A stretch of 17,885 nt of DNA from Clostridiales bacterium (GCA_003149735.1 QANA01000007.1:1-17885); one strand, 5' to 3'; numbered from the stretch's first letter, positions 1-8,071 are shown. Translations and numbers: made by a program. Notes: a model not told the origin generated them from the sequence alone.

Positions 1-284
1 GCCTTATTGGGCCCAAAGCAGGGAATCCCTACTGCATTCAGCGCATCCACTGCACCCAGTACCAACGGATCGTCAGGCGCCACTACTGCGTAATCAACAG
101 CATTTTCCCGGGCGAATTCTGTAATCTTTTCAATATCTTTGGCACCAATTGCCACGCAAGTCGCATCTACTGCAATGCCTCCATTGCCGGGCAGTGCATA
201 AATTTCCGTTATGCTCTTATTTTCTTTGAGTTTTTTGATGATGGCATGCTCCCGGCCGCCACCACCTACTACAAGAACTTTCAT
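1..284 (-). CDS. purD: Phosphoribosylamine--glycine ligase (GAR synthetase), N-terminal fragment
   Basis: PurD joins glycine to 5-phosphoribosylamine using ATP, the second step of de novo purine synthesis, in the cytoplasm. Only about the first 94 residues lie in the window; the gene runs off the left edge. The N-terminus reads MKVLVVGGGGREHAI, the glycine-rich opening typical of PurD, followed by the ALPGN segment (about residues 30-34) and a VAPDDPLVLG stretch (about 69-78), where the family usually has PExPL. The ATG at 282-284 overlaps the TGA of purN (ATGA), which implies translational coupling. It is the last visible gene of the purine operon. The family assignment is firm from the N-terminus. 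Completeness of the rest cannot be judged. Confidence 0.93.
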   Translation of the reverse strand, partial: MKVLVVGGGGREHAIIKKLKENKSITEIYALPGNGGIAVDATCVAIGAKDIEKITEFARENAVDYAVVAPDDPLVLGAVDALNAVGIPCFGPNK

Positions 285-895
285 GCTTTTTCTCCTTGTT
301 CCGCCAATCTCCTGGAGACCATTTCCGCCGCCTGAGGCAGCAAAATCCATTCTGCCTGCTCCATGACACGCCGCTGCAACCGCTCGGGCGTATCATCCGG
401 CAATACTTCCACCGCTTTCTGCAAGAGAATTTTTCCGCCATCCGGCACTTCATTGACATAGTGCACCGTCGCACCGGTCACTTTTACACCATAAGCCAAT
501 GCCGCTTCATGCACTTTGAGGCCATAAAACCCTTTGCCGCAAAAAGAAGGAATTAATGCTGGATGCACATTGATCATACGCTCCGGAAATTTTGAAGTAA
601 AATTTGCCGTTAATATGCGCATAAATCCCGCCAGTATAATCAAGTCAATTTGATATACTTCCATTAACCGCAGCAATTCCTGCTCAAAGCCGGCCTGTCC
701 GCCCAGCTTTTTGCGCAATACCACTTCCGTAGGAATTCCATTTTCGCGGGCTCTCGTCAGCGCATAAGCATCTGCTGCATCCGCAACCACCAACACAATT
801 TGCCCGCTTTTCAAGATACCGCTTTTTTGAGCATCGATCAATGCCTGCAAATTCGTACCGCCGCCGGAAACAAATACCGCTATGCGGCTCAGCAT
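281..895 (-). CDS. purN: Phosphoribosylglycinamide formyltransferase (GAR transformylase)
   Basis: This enzyme transfers a formyl group from 10-formyl-tetrahydrofolate to GAR, the third step of purine synthesis. The 204-aa length is normal for the folate-dependent PurN. The substrate loop near the start (SGGGTN, residues 10-15) is present. The catalytic Asn-His-Asp triad is intact as N109 and H111 in NVHPALIPSF and D152 in the PDGGK segment. The start ATG (893-895) overlaps the end of purM by 7 nt and has a GAGGGA ribosome binding site in the purM coding sequence. Its stop overlaps the purD start. Regulation is expected to be with the rest of the operon. Confidence 0.96.
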   Translation of the reverse strand: MLSRIAVFVSGGGTNLQALIDAQKSGILKSGQIVLVVADAADAYALTRARENGIPTEVVLRKKLGGQAGFEQELLRLMEVYQIDLIILAGFMRILTANFTSKFPERMINVHPALIPSFCGKGFYGLKVHEAALAYGVKVTGATVHYVNEVPDGGKILLQKAVEVLPDDTPERLQRRVMEQAEWILLPQAAEMVSRRLAEQGEKA

Positions 896-1920
896 AAAAC
901 AGTTCCCTCGTCAGATGCAAAAGTTTCGCCTACAATATAGGCATCCTCCCCAATCCCTTTCAGGAAATTCACTGCTGCATCTGCCTCATTCTTATCCACC
1001 GTAAGAATCATGCCGATACCCATATTAAAGACATTGAACATCTCTCTCTCGGCAACGTTGCCTGTCTTCGCCAGCCAATCAAAAACGGGAAGCGTCTTAA
1101 TCGCTGCTTTCTCAATTCGAGCGCTGACACCGTCTGCCAGACTTCTGGGCAGTTTTTCGAAATACGCGCCGCCGGTAATATGTGCCATGGATTTAATTTC
1201 TACCTTTTCCATCAGGGCATTAACCTGTTTTGCATAAATACGGGTAGGCGTCAGTAATGTTTTCCCCAATGTAGCACCAAATTCGGGTACATAACTGTTC
1301 AGATCCGCATTGGAATCCGCCAATATTTTGCGTACCAGTGAAAAACCATTGGAATGAACGCCGCTGGAAGGAATTGCTACCAGTACATCTCCCGGTTTTA
1401 CCTTGCGCCGATCCGTCATTCTATCCTTATCTACAATACCTACCGCAAAGCCAGCCAGGTCATATTCATCTTCGGGGTAAAATCCGGGCATCTCTGCCGT
1501 CTCGCCGCCAATCAGCGCCGCTCCTGCCTGTACGCAACCTTCTGCCACGCCAGCTACAATATCTGCAATTCGCTCGGGGACATTCTTGCCGCAGGCAATA
1601 TAGTCCAGGAAAAAGATTGGTCTGGCACCACGACAGAGAATATCGTTTACGCACATAGCCACACAATCAATGCCGATGGTATTATGCTCGTTCATGAGGA
1701 AAGCCAGTTTCAGTTTTGTACCTACGCCATCTGTTCCTGAAACAAGCACAGGTTTGGAGATTCCAGTCAGATCCAACTCAATAGAGCCGCCAAATCCGCC
1801 CCCGGTCAACACATTGCTGTTCATGGTGCGGTCAATGTGCTGCTTCATCAGATCCACTGCCTTGTACCCGGCAGTAATATCTACACCTGCCGCTTTATAG
1901 GTATCGCTGTAACTATTCAT
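889..1920 (-). CDS. purM: Phosphoribosylformylglycinamidine cyclo-ligase (AIR synthetase)
   Basis: PurM closes the imidazole ring of AIR from FGAM with ATP. The 343-aa product matches the usual family size. Visible family motifs are SGTDGVGTK (61-69), GIDCVAMCVNDIL (83-95) and GGETAEMPGFY (138-148), all in the N-terminal nucleotide-binding half. The ATG at 1918-1920 is chosen because it gives the family N-terminus (MNSYSDTYKAAGVDI) and is preceded by AGAGGA at good spacing. The reading frame is open further upstream, but that extension lies inside purF and looks unlike a protein. The start overlaps the purF stop by 8 nt and the stop overlaps the purN start by 7 nt. Confidence 0.97.
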   Translation of the reverse strand: MNSYSDTYKAAGVDITAGYKAVDLMKQHIDRTMNSNVLTGGGFGGSIELDLTGISKPVLVSGTDGVGTKLKLAFLMNEHNTIGIDCVAMCVNDILCRGARPIFFLDYIACGKNVPERIADIVAGVAEGCVQAGAALIGGETAEMPGFYPEDEYDLAGFAVGIVDKDRMTDRRKVKPGDVLVAIPSSGVHSNGFSLVRKILADSNADLNSYVPEFGATLGKTLLTPTRIYAKQVNALMEKVEIKSMAHITGGAYFEKLPRSLADGVSARIEKAAIKTLPVFDWLAKTGNVAEREMFNVFNMGIGMILTVDKNEADAAVNFLKGIGEDAYIVGETFASDEGTVLC

Positions 1921-3364
1921 ATTTTTCCTCTTTCTGTGAAATTTTTTGTTCAAAGCGGTTCTTTTTCTTGACCGCCGGCACTTTTGTTGGGTAATTTCCA
2001 TCAAAGCAGGCTGTGCAGAAGCCACAGCCGTTTCCGTTTTCTGCAATACGCATGACATCCTGTACGCTCAGATAGCCTAAGCTGTCCGCTCCCATAATCT
2101 CACAGATTTCCGGAATTGAATGCTTATAGGCAATCAATGCTTCACTGGAATCAATATCCGTACCGTAATAACAGGGATACAGGTAGGGCGGTGCAGAAAT
2201 ACGGATATGCACTTCCTTAGCCCCTGCATCGCGCAACATTTTTACCACCTTACCCAGTGTTGTTCCGCGGACGATAGAGTCATCTACCAGCACCACACGT
2301 TTGTCTTTTACCGTTGCCGAAACAGCGCTTAATTTAATGCGAACTTTATCTTCTCTGGATTTTTGCCCCGGAGAAATAAACGTACGGCCGATATATTTAT
2401 TTTTAATCAACCCGATGCCATAAGGAATTCCGGATTGCCGCGCAAAACCGATGGCAGCATCCAACCCGGAATCCGGAGCGCCGATGACAACATCAGCCTG
2501 TACCGGATGTTCCAATGCCAGCATGGCACCTGCCCGCACACGGGCATTATGCACAGAGCTTCCATCAATAACAGAATCCGGGCGTGCAAAATAGATATAT
2601 TCAAATACGCAAAAACTCTTTTCCACCTGATCGCAATGGCTGGTGATAGAGCGCACACCATCCTGGTCGAATACCAGAATTTCTCCCGGGCGCAAATCAC
2701 GAATAAATTTTGCACCTACTGCCTGCAGTGCACAACTTTCCGAAGCCACTACATAAGCACCGTCTTCTCTTTGTCCATAACAGATGGGGCGGAATCCATG
2801 CGGATCGCGCACCGCAATCAGCTTCGTGGGCGACATAATTACCAGCGAGTAAGCTCCATCCAACTTATCCATTGCTCGCTCTACCGCTTCCTCGATGGAA
2901 GAAACATGGATGCGTTCTCCCGTAATAATATAAGAGATTACTTCCGTATCACTGGTCGTATGAAAAATAGCGCCGTTTAATTCCAGTTGCTCCCGCAATT
3001 CATAAGAATTGGCCAAATTGCCATTATGCGCCAACGCCATACTGCCCTTGATATGATTAACTACGATAGGCTGACTATTGGAGCGATCACTGCTGCCGGT
3101 GGTACCATAACGACAATGGCCTACCGCCAGTTTTCCCTGCCCCAAATAGGAAAGAGCACTTGGTTTAAATACCTGCTCTACCAGCCCCACATCCTTATAC
3201 GAACGGAATACCCCGTCGTCATTGATAACGATGCCGCAGCTCTCCTGTCCGCGATGCTGTAATGCAAACAGACCATAGTAGCAGGTATCAGCCAAATTGG
3301 TATCACATCCGGCACCTCCGGCATATACGCCGAACACGCCGCACTCTTCTTTCAGTTTCTGCAT
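1913..3364 (-). CDS. purF: Amidophosphoribosyltransferase (glutamine PRPP amidotransferase)
   Basis: PurF makes 5-phosphoribosylamine from PRPP and glutamine, the committed and usually feedback-inhibited step. From ATG 3364 the product is 483 aa. C8 follows a 7-residue propeptide (MQKLKEE) and should become the N-terminal nucleophile after self-cleavage. The class II glutaminase domain comes first, then the phosphoribosyltransferase domain with the PRPP loop VVLVDDSIVRGTT (about 358-370). Cysteines at about 252, 398, 450 and 453 (the last two in CTAC) match the four ligands of the [4Fe-4S] cluster in B. subtilis-type PurF, so oxygen sensitivity is expected. A GTG three codons upstream (3373) is an alternative start overlapping purC. 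The ATG lies 1 nt after the purC stop, so the two are translationally linked. Confidence 0.96.
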   Translation of the reverse strand: MQKLKEECGVFGVYAGGAGCDTNLADTCYYGLFALQHRGQESCGIVINDDGVFRSYKDVGLVEQVFKPSALSYLGQGKLAVGHCRYGTTGSSDRSNSQPIVVNHIKGSMALAHNGNLANSYELREQLELNGAIFHTTSDTEVISYIITGERIHVSSIEEAVERAMDKLDGAYSLVIMSPTKLIAVRDPHGFRPICYGQREDGAYVVASESCALQAVGAKFIRDLRPGEILVFDQDGVRSITSHCDQVEKSFCVFEYIYFARPDSVIDGSSVHNARVRAGAMLALEHPVQADVVIGAPDSGLDAAIGFARQSGIPYGIGLIKNKYIGRTFISPGQKSREDKVRIKLSAVSATVKDKRVVLVDDSIVRGTTLGKVVKMLRDAGAKEVHIRISAPPYLYPCYYGTDIDSSEALIAYKHSIPEICEIMGADSLGYLSVQDVMRIAENGNGCGFCTACFDGNYPTKVPAVKKKNRFEQKISQKEEKYE

Positions 3365-3365
3365 A

Positions 3366-4076
3366 TTACTCACCCATCAGGCGACGCATTACTTCCTGAT
3401 AAGCATCTTCTACGCCACCCAGATCTCTTCTGAAGCGATCTTTATCCAACTTCTCTCCCGTGGTGCTGTCCCAGAAACGACAGGTATCCGGAGAAATTTC
3501 ATCAGCCAGCACAATTGTGCCGTCCGAAAGTTTACCAAATTCCAGTTTGAAGTCCACCAGATTGATATTGAGTGCTTTAAAATATTCTTTCAATGCTTCA
3601 TTAACTGCAAAAGCATATTTTTTAATGGTTTCCACTTCTTCAGGGGTGGCTAATTTCAGCGCGATTGCATGATATTCGTTGATCAGCGGATCTCCCAGGG
3701 CATCGTTTTTATAGGAGAATTCAATGGTAGGCTGTTCAAAGACAATTCCCTCTTCCACACCGTAATTCTTGGCAAAGGAGCCTGCGGAAATATTACGGAT
3801 AATTACTTCCAGCGGTACGATGCTCACTTTTTTTACAATCGTTTCCCGATCCGAAATTTCTTCTACAAAATGCGTGGGGATTCCTTTCTTTTCCAGCATC
3901 TGCATGAGCAGATTGGTCATGCGATTATTGATAACACCCTTGCCCGCAATGGTTCCCTTTTTCAGGCCATTGAACGCAGTTGCATCATCCTTATACTCCA
4001 CAATATACAGTTCCGGATTCTCAGTCGCAAAAACCTTTTTTGCTTTGCCTTCATAAAGCTGCTCTTTCTTATCCAT
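3366..4076 (-). CDS. purC: Phosphoribosylaminoimidazole-succinocarboxamide synthase (SAICAR synthetase)
   Basis: PurC condenses CAIR with aspartate using ATP to give SAICAR. The 236-aa protein is the common bacterial single-domain length. It shows the N-terminal YEGKAKKVF (8-16), the central [15 protein letters not shown] (87-101) and the family signature [12 protein letters not shown] (192-203). The ATG at 4074-4076 is preferred because it sits 6 nt after GAGGTG and gives the conserved N-terminus; an in-frame GTG at 4085 is the alternative. The gene lies 29 nt after purE and 1 nt before purF. Confidence 0.97.
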   Translation of the reverse strand: MDKKEQLYEGKAKKVFATENPELYIVEYKDDATAFNGLKKGTIAGKGVINNRMTNLLMQMLEKKGIPTHFVEEISDRETIVKKVSIVPLEVIIRNISAGSFAKNYGVEEGIVFEQPTIEFSYKNDALGDPLINEYHAIALKLATPEEVETIKKYAFAVNEALKEYFKALNINLVDFKLEFGKLSDGTIVLADEISPDTCRFWDSTTGEKLDKDRFRRDLGGVEDAYQEVMRRLMGE

Positions 4077-4105
4077 GCTCCTCACCTCGTATAAATATAA
4101 TTTAA

Positions 4106-4606
4106 TTAAATTTCTGCCGAATAAAGTTCGGTTATTTCCGCATCTTTGGCCAGCGCCTGTTCGGCAGCCACCTGTTTTGCCTGCTGCAGCTTCACCTGCA
4201 GCGTTTCCTCTTCAATCGCCAACATCTGTATTGCTAACAGAGCCGCATTGGCAGCACCATTAATCGCCACTGTTGCCACCGGTACGCCGGAAGGCATCTG
4301 CACTGTCGCCAGCAAAGCATCCATTCCATCCAGTTCCGATGCCTTAACAGGCAAGCCGATTACCGGCAGCGTGCTATGTGCAGCCATGACACCGGCCAAA
4401 TGAGCAGCTTTGCCCGCCGCTGCTATGATCACCCCAAAGCCTGCTTGCCGAGCACCGGCTGCAAAGGCACCTGCCTGCTCCGGCGTACGATGCGCCGAAT
4501 ATACGTGTACTTCACAGGGAACTCCGTATTCTTTTAAAACCTTCACTGCCTTTTCCACAACAGGCAAATCACTGGCACTGCCCATGATCACGGCAACTTT
4601 TTTCAT
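4106..4606 (-). CDS. purE: N5-carboxyaminoimidazole ribonucleotide mutase, class I PurE
   Basis: PurE moves the carboxyl group of N5-CAIR to carbon to give CAIR. The 166-aa product carries GSASD (9-13), SAHRTP (37-42, with the catalytic His at 39), AGKAAHLAG (64-72) and PVIGLP (81-86), which fit class I enzymes working with PurK rather than the direct-carboxylating class II. No purK is visible in this window. The ATG at 4604-4606 is preceded by GGAGAGGAG. An open frame extends to 4729, but that part lies in the leader and looks non-coding. It is the first gene of the purine operon, downstream of a candidate promoter at 4,673-4,701. Confidence 0.96.
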   Translation of the reverse strand: MKKVAVIMGSASDLPVVEKAVKVLKEYGVPCEVHVYSAHRTPEQAGAFAAGARQAGFGVIIAAAGKAAHLAGVMAAHSTLPVIGLPVKASELDGMDALLATVQMPSGVPVATVAINGAANAALLAIQMLAIEEETLQVKLQQAKQVAAEQALAKDAEITELYSAEI

Positions 4607-4672
4607 TGTTGACTCCTCTCCAAACGAATTAAAAGTTTTCGGCTTGCTCAATAAAGCAAAACCCGCTTTCAC

Positions 4673-4723
4673 AGCGTACCACAGAGGAAAGTTTCTGTCA
4701 AAATAATCGTTCGTATATGTTCG
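4673..4723 (-). promoter_or_regulatory. Candidate purE operon promoter with upstream CGAAC repeats
   Basis: On the minus strand a perfect -35 TTGACA (4696-4701) is followed after 17 nt by TACGCT (4673-4678), preceded by TGG as in an extended -10. The -10 hexamer itself is weak (3 of 6 to consensus). Just upstream, CGAAC occurs twice 10 bp apart (GTTCG on the plus strand at 4709-4713 and 4719-4723), each in an AT-rich setting like the PurBox core CGAAC of Bacillota PurR. The repeats and hexamers are seen directly. PurR binding is an inference, and no purR is in the window. The leader did not show the conserved core of a purine riboswitch. Confidence 0.5.
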
Positions 4724-4809
4724 TACCATTTTAATATTTTATATATTATCGTTCCCTATATTCATCTTTTTTGCTTACTAATATCTCCTTCTGTTCTGTT
4801 TCAAGCCAT

Positions 4810-4835
4810 AAAAAACAGACCGCAGTGCGGTCTGT
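4810..4835 (-). terminator. Intrinsic terminator of the amidohydrolase-aldo/keto reductase operon
   Basis: On the minus strand ACAGACCGC, loop ACT and GCGGTCTGT form a perfect 9-bp GC-rich stem followed at once by a run of T (4810-4814). It lies about 28 nt after the aldo/keto reductase stop and separates that operon from the purine operon. Confidence 0.93.
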
Positions 4836-4862
4836 AAATCTGCTCTGCGGTCTTTCCACAAT

Positions 4863-5762
4863 CTATTTTTGTTGTTTCAGTGCTTTCTCTTTGGCTTCAC
4901 GCTCTGCAATCTGATCTTTCAGATTTTTCAACTCATGGAACGTGTAGGGATCCATACCTTTTCGTCCAAAGGGGCTGCTCAAACTGTAGATTCTTTCCAT
5001 TTCCTCGGGTGTCAGGCAAAAATCAAAGATATCGGCATTACTTAAAAGGCGTTCTTTTTTTGTAGACCGCGGTATAAGGCATATATTTTCCTGATAGAGG
5101 AAGCGAGCCGCAATCTGGTTGCCATTTTTTCCATATTTTTGTGCAATTTGCTGTATTATAAAACTATCTCCCACTTTACCGCGTGCCATGGGGGAATAGG
5201 CCTCCATCTGAATACCATTAGCCCGGCAATAATCCCGGATTTCCGTCTGCTGATAGAAAGGGTTATATTCCACCTGGTTGACCATCGGCAATATCTCGCA
5301 TTCCTGACGTATGCGTTCGATCCATTCCGGGAAAAAGTTAGAGACGCCAATTGCCCGAATATACCCATCTTTATAAAGTTTCTCCATCGCTTTCCAGGTA
5401 TCTATATACAGATCATAATCCGGGCAGGGCCAGTGGATCAGATATAAATCAATATATTCCAGGCCCATCGTTTTCCGGGACAATTCAAAAGCCTGCAACG
5501 TTTTTTCATATCCCTGGCTTCTGTTCCATACTTTTGTTGTCACAAATACTTCACTTCGTTCCAATCCACAATTGCGCACAGCCTTACCAATTTCTTCCTC
5601 ATTCGCATAATCGGTTGCCGTATCTACATTGCGGAATCCCTGCTGCAGTGCCCAAGTAATGATCGGTTCCTCCAAAGACACCGTACCAAGGCCAAATCGC
5701 GGCATTTTCACTCCATTGCTAAGTGTAACCGTATCCAGCAAACTGCCATACTTATTTTCCAT
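4863..5762 (-). CDS. Aldo/keto reductase (2,5-diketo-gluconate reductase-like)
   Basis: This is a soluble NAD(P)H-dependent carbonyl reductase; the substrate cannot be named. The 299-aa single TIM-barrel protein has the complete AKR catalytic tetrad D47, Y52, K77 and H110 (in VDTATDYANE, TTKVW and LIHWP). It also has the IGVSNF segment (about 138-143) and IPRSTKK near the C-terminus, which contacts the cofactor phosphate in this family. The ATG at 5760-5762 is preceded by GAGGGG. It lies 25 nt downstream of the amidohydrolase on the same strand and is followed by a terminator, so the two are probably co-transcribed. The charged, Lys/Glu-rich last 25 residues are longer than in typical members. 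Confidence 0.9.
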   Translation of the reverse strand: MENKYGSLLDTVTLSNGVKMPRFGLGTVSLEEPIITWALQQGFRNVDTATDYANEEEIGKAVRNCGLERSEVFVTTKVWNRSQGYEKTLQAFELSRKTMGLEYIDLYLIHWPCPDYDLYIDTWKAMEKLYKDGYIRAIGVSNFFPEWIERIRQECEILPMVNQVEYNPFYQQTEIRDYCRANGIQMEAYSPMARGKVGDSFIIQQIAQKYGKNGNQIAARFLYQENICLIPRSTKKERLLSNADIFDFCLTPEEMERIYSLSSPFGRKGMDPYTFHELKNLKDQIAEREAKEKALKQQK

Positions 5763-5787
5763 TTCTTTTATTCCCCTCTCATTTTAT

Positions 5788-7404
5788 TCAATCTATCTTT
5801 TGATAAACAATTCTGCCGCCCACCATGGTCATTTCTACCTGTACCTCCAGCAGAGCCTCCGGCGGAAGTGCAAAAATATCCCGATCCAATACAATCAGAT
5901 CTGCCACATACCCCGGCAGCAACCGGCCCTTCCAGTTTTCCGCAAATTCAGCATGCGCGCTGCCCCATGTATATGCATCCAGAGCATCTTCCAGGCTCAT
6001 GCATTCCATCGGATAAAAGCCCCCTATCGGTTCTCCTCGCAAATCCTTTCGCTCCACTGCACAATACAGATTATGGAATGGCTGGAATGCTTCCACCGGT
6101 GCATCCGTTCCCAAACTGACAAAAGCGCCCAGCCTTTTTAGAGAAGCAAATGCATATGAAGTAGAAGCTAATTGCGCTCCTACTCTCGCTTCGGCAATAT
6201 GCAGATCATAGTTCAAAAAAATCGGCTGCACCATCGCCAGAATACCCAGACGGGCAATGCGCTCCAGTAAAGCCCGATCGGTGATTTGGCAATGGATAAG
6301 CCCATGCCTCAGCACATTCATGCCCGATTGCATCGTGCGTTCATAGCTGTCTATCACCGCAGCAATCGCTGCATCCCCAATGGCATGCGTAACCACCTGC
6401 ACGCCATGCTCTGCAGCCAGATTGCACAATTCATCCATCTGATCGTCGCTCAATACCTGCGTACCATAATTCAGAGGATCATCAGCATATGGTTGCCGCA
6501 TGAGGGCCGTCCGCGCTCCAAGGGAACCATCCTTATATAATTTCAGCGGTCCCAGAGAAAGCATTCTGTTATATGATTTTCTCTGTTCCCATTCGGTGTG
6601 TAAAAAATGTTCAAAATTTTTCCGCTGCAAAAAGCAATACTGATGCCGATATCGCAAAGGCAGCCGCCCCTGCTCATATAATCGGCGCCACAAAGGAAAC
6701 ATCCAAGCCGCATTCTCATCCCCCACGTCGTTGGATTGCACCGAAGTAAGCCCCTGACGAACAGCCAACCGCATTGCACGGCAATACAATTCCTCCAGTC
6801 GGCCTATATCCGGCTTAGGCACCGCTTTTGCCACTGCATAGCAGGCATTTTCTGTGACAATTCCGTTGGGCAAACCATCTTCCCCAAGCATAATCTCGCC
6901 GCCGTCAATCACCGTTTGCGCTGTAATCTGCGCAATCTCCAGTGCTTTTGTATTGGCACAACTCATATGCCCGCAGACACGTTCCAACACAATCGGAATT
7001 TCCGTAGAAATTCGATCCAGTTCCTGCCTGACTGGAGGGCGTTGCTCACCTCTGGTAAAATAATCCTGATTCCATCCAATCCCATGAATGCCCGCTCCGG
7101 TCAGCTGCGGATTTTCTTTCATAAACGTTCTGCACCGCGCAATTATATCCTCAACGCCGTTTGCCTCTCCCAGATCGCACAATGCCTGCCATTCGCCCAC
7201 CAGGCTCATATGCTGATGGCTGTCATTAAAACTGGGCAAAATAACTCTGCCGCCAACATCCATCTTTTGAGCACCCAAAGGTGCCATGGCCAGAATCTGC
7301 ACATCGCTTCCTACTGCTGCCACCAGATCATCATGGATCCAAACAGCTTCCGCAAATTTCTCTTTTTGCAAATAAATTTTTCCGTGATATAAAACTAAAT
7401 CCAC
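5788..7404 (-). CDS. YtcJ-like amidohydrolase (amidohydrolase family 3)
   Basis: This is a metal-dependent hydrolase of the amidohydrolase superfamily, probably cytoplasmic as no signal peptide is seen. It is 538 aa, the usual length for YtcJ-like proteins. Metal-site features in order are HQH (63-65) after PSFND, a candidate carboxylated Lys in LKLYKDGSLGARTA (287-300), H340 in VVTHAIGD, H371 in LIHCQI and D434 in SLGTDAP. The start is GTG (7402-7404), supported by AGGAAA 7 nt upstream and by the lack of a nearby ATG. It heads a two-gene unit with the aldo/keto reductase. Family members act on amides, esters or formamides, and the substrate here is unknown. Confidence 0.88.
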   Translation of the reverse strand: MDLVLYHGKIYLQKEKFAEAVWIHDDLVAAVGSDVQILAMAPLGAQKMDVGGRVILPSFNDSHQHMSLVGEWQALCDLGEANGVEDIIARCRTFMKENPQLTGAGIHGIGWNQDYFTRGEQRPPVRQELDRISTEIPIVLERVCGHMSCANTKALEIAQITAQTVIDGGEIMLGEDGLPNGIVTENACYAVAKAVPKPDIGRLEELYCRAMRLAVRQGLTSVQSNDVGDENAAWMFPLWRRLYEQGRLPLRYRHQYCFLQRKNFEHFLHTEWEQRKSYNRMLSLGPLKLYKDGSLGARTALMRQPYADDPLNYGTQVLSDDQMDELCNLAAEHGVQVVTHAIGDAAIAAVIDSYERTMQSGMNVLRHGLIHCQITDRALLERIARLGILAMVQPIFLNYDLHIAEARVGAQLASTSYAFASLKRLGAFVSLGTDAPVEAFQPFHNLYCAVERKDLRGEPIGGFYPMECMSLEDALDAYTWGSAHAEFAENWKGRLLPGYVADLIVLDRDIFALPPEALLEVQVEMTMVGGRIVYQKID

Positions 7405-7900
7405 AATTATTTCCTGACTATATTTTTTTAATTATTAATTCTCGTTTTCTCTCAAAATTCCTGCCCTGTTTCCGTTCTTTCAAAAAAAGAAGAATGGCCT
7501 TCCAAATGTAAGCCATTCTTCTTTTATATAAAATCGCTGCTGGAGCAGGTGCTGTATTACTGTTCCAGCAGCGCGGCGAAACACCGGTGCCGCCTCTTCC
7601 ATTGTCAGGTATAAAGGAGGTTGTGATAGTGAAATTATTATCTTGCGGTCATTCTCATTTTCAATAGTAGACAATAGAATTACTTGCAGCAAAGTGCCCG
7701 AAACCACTGCCAAAAGCAGTCGTTTCTAAAAGGGAAGTTTCCTTCCTCTGGATAACTTTGAAAGCAGAATCGTCGTATCTGTCTCCAAAAAAGAAATGTT
7801 ACCAAATTTATACTTTGCTGACTCTTATACACTCTGTTCTGCAGAGTCCGCAAATTTTCCATGCAGCCATAGAGTCAGCCGCAAAGTTTCTTCTGTCGGT
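7405..7900. other. Gene-free region rich in stem-loops
   Basis: No convincing gene lies in these 496 bases. Direct inspection shows several inverted repeats: 7812-7825 with 7871-7887 (14 bp plus a 3-nt bulge) enclosing a 6-bp hairpin at 7831-7847; 7700-7726 (5+5 bp with one mismatch); 7733-7746 (5 bp); 7573-7593 (5 bp); 7535-7573 (10 bp); and a terminator at 7485-7525. A minus-strand open frame (7480-7713, 77 codons) starts with TTG, has no ribosome binding site and runs through the hairpins, so it is not called. Possible explanations are a small RNA, a regulated leader of the amidohydrolase operon, or the decayed end of an older gene. Confidence 0.6.
7482..7525 (-). terminator. Strong intrinsic terminator upstream of the amidohydrolase gene
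   Basis: Arms 7485-7498 and 7512-7525 are perfectly complementary over 14 bp (AAAAGAAGAATGGC and its complement) around a 13-nt loop. Read on the minus strand, the second arm runs into an uninterrupted T tract ending at 7482. It would stop transcripts coming from the feo operon or from the structured region, about 80 nt before the amidohydrolase start. The plus-strand side also ends in TTTT, so it may work in both directions. Confidence 0.85.
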
Positions 7901-8071
7901 TCATTTTCTATGGCATGCGTTGCTCATCGGGCAGCAGCCACAATTGCCCCCACAGGGAGATTTTCCTTTTCTTTTATCTTTTATCATTTTTCTGATAATC
8001 ATCGCTACCAGCAGAATCAGCAATAAGGAGACACCTATGGTAGCAATATTTTTTATGATCCATGCAAACAT
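7901..8071 (-). CDS. FeoB-associated Cys-rich membrane protein
   Basis: This is a 56-aa protein with one membrane segment (about residues 8-27) and a basic, Cys-rich tail with KDKRKGKSPCGGNCGCC (31-47) and a further Cys at 53. That layout matches the small FeoB-associated proteins found beside feoB in many Bacillota; their exact role is not established, but metal handling next to FeoB is suspected. The ATG at 8069-8071 is chosen because AAAAGGAG lies about 10 nt upstream and it gives a clean membrane anchor. The frame stays open to 8113, but that extension overlaps a GC-rich hairpin. It is the last gene of the feo operon, 66 nt after feoB. Confidence 0.87.
   Translation of the reverse strand: MFAWIIKNIATIGVSLLLILLVAMIIRKMIKDKRKGKSPCGGNCGCCPMSNACHRK

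Noticed and set aside
1921..2058. N-terminal extension of purM by 46 codons
   Set aside because: It lies inside the purF 3' end in another frame, is Arg/Lys-rich and non-homologous in appearance; the internal ATG has a good ribosome binding site and the family N-terminus.
4607..4862. Purine riboswitch in the purE leader
   Set aside because: The conserved loop and junction sequences of the purine aptamer were not found on the minus strand here.
7575..7600. GGCACCG on the minus strand, reminiscent of a T-box core ahead of a terminator
   Set aside because: The T-box consensus around it (AGGGTGGNACCGCG) is not matched, no specifier-loop structure was recognised, and the downstream enzyme is not an amino acid or tRNA synthetase gene.
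7480..7713. Minus-strand 77-codon frame containing an LTMEEAA segment, faintly like an excisionase-type helix-turn-helix
   Set aside because: It starts with TTG without a ribosome binding site, runs through several inverted repeats and a terminator, and ends in repeated Phe from the T tract. The likeness is too short to call a gene.
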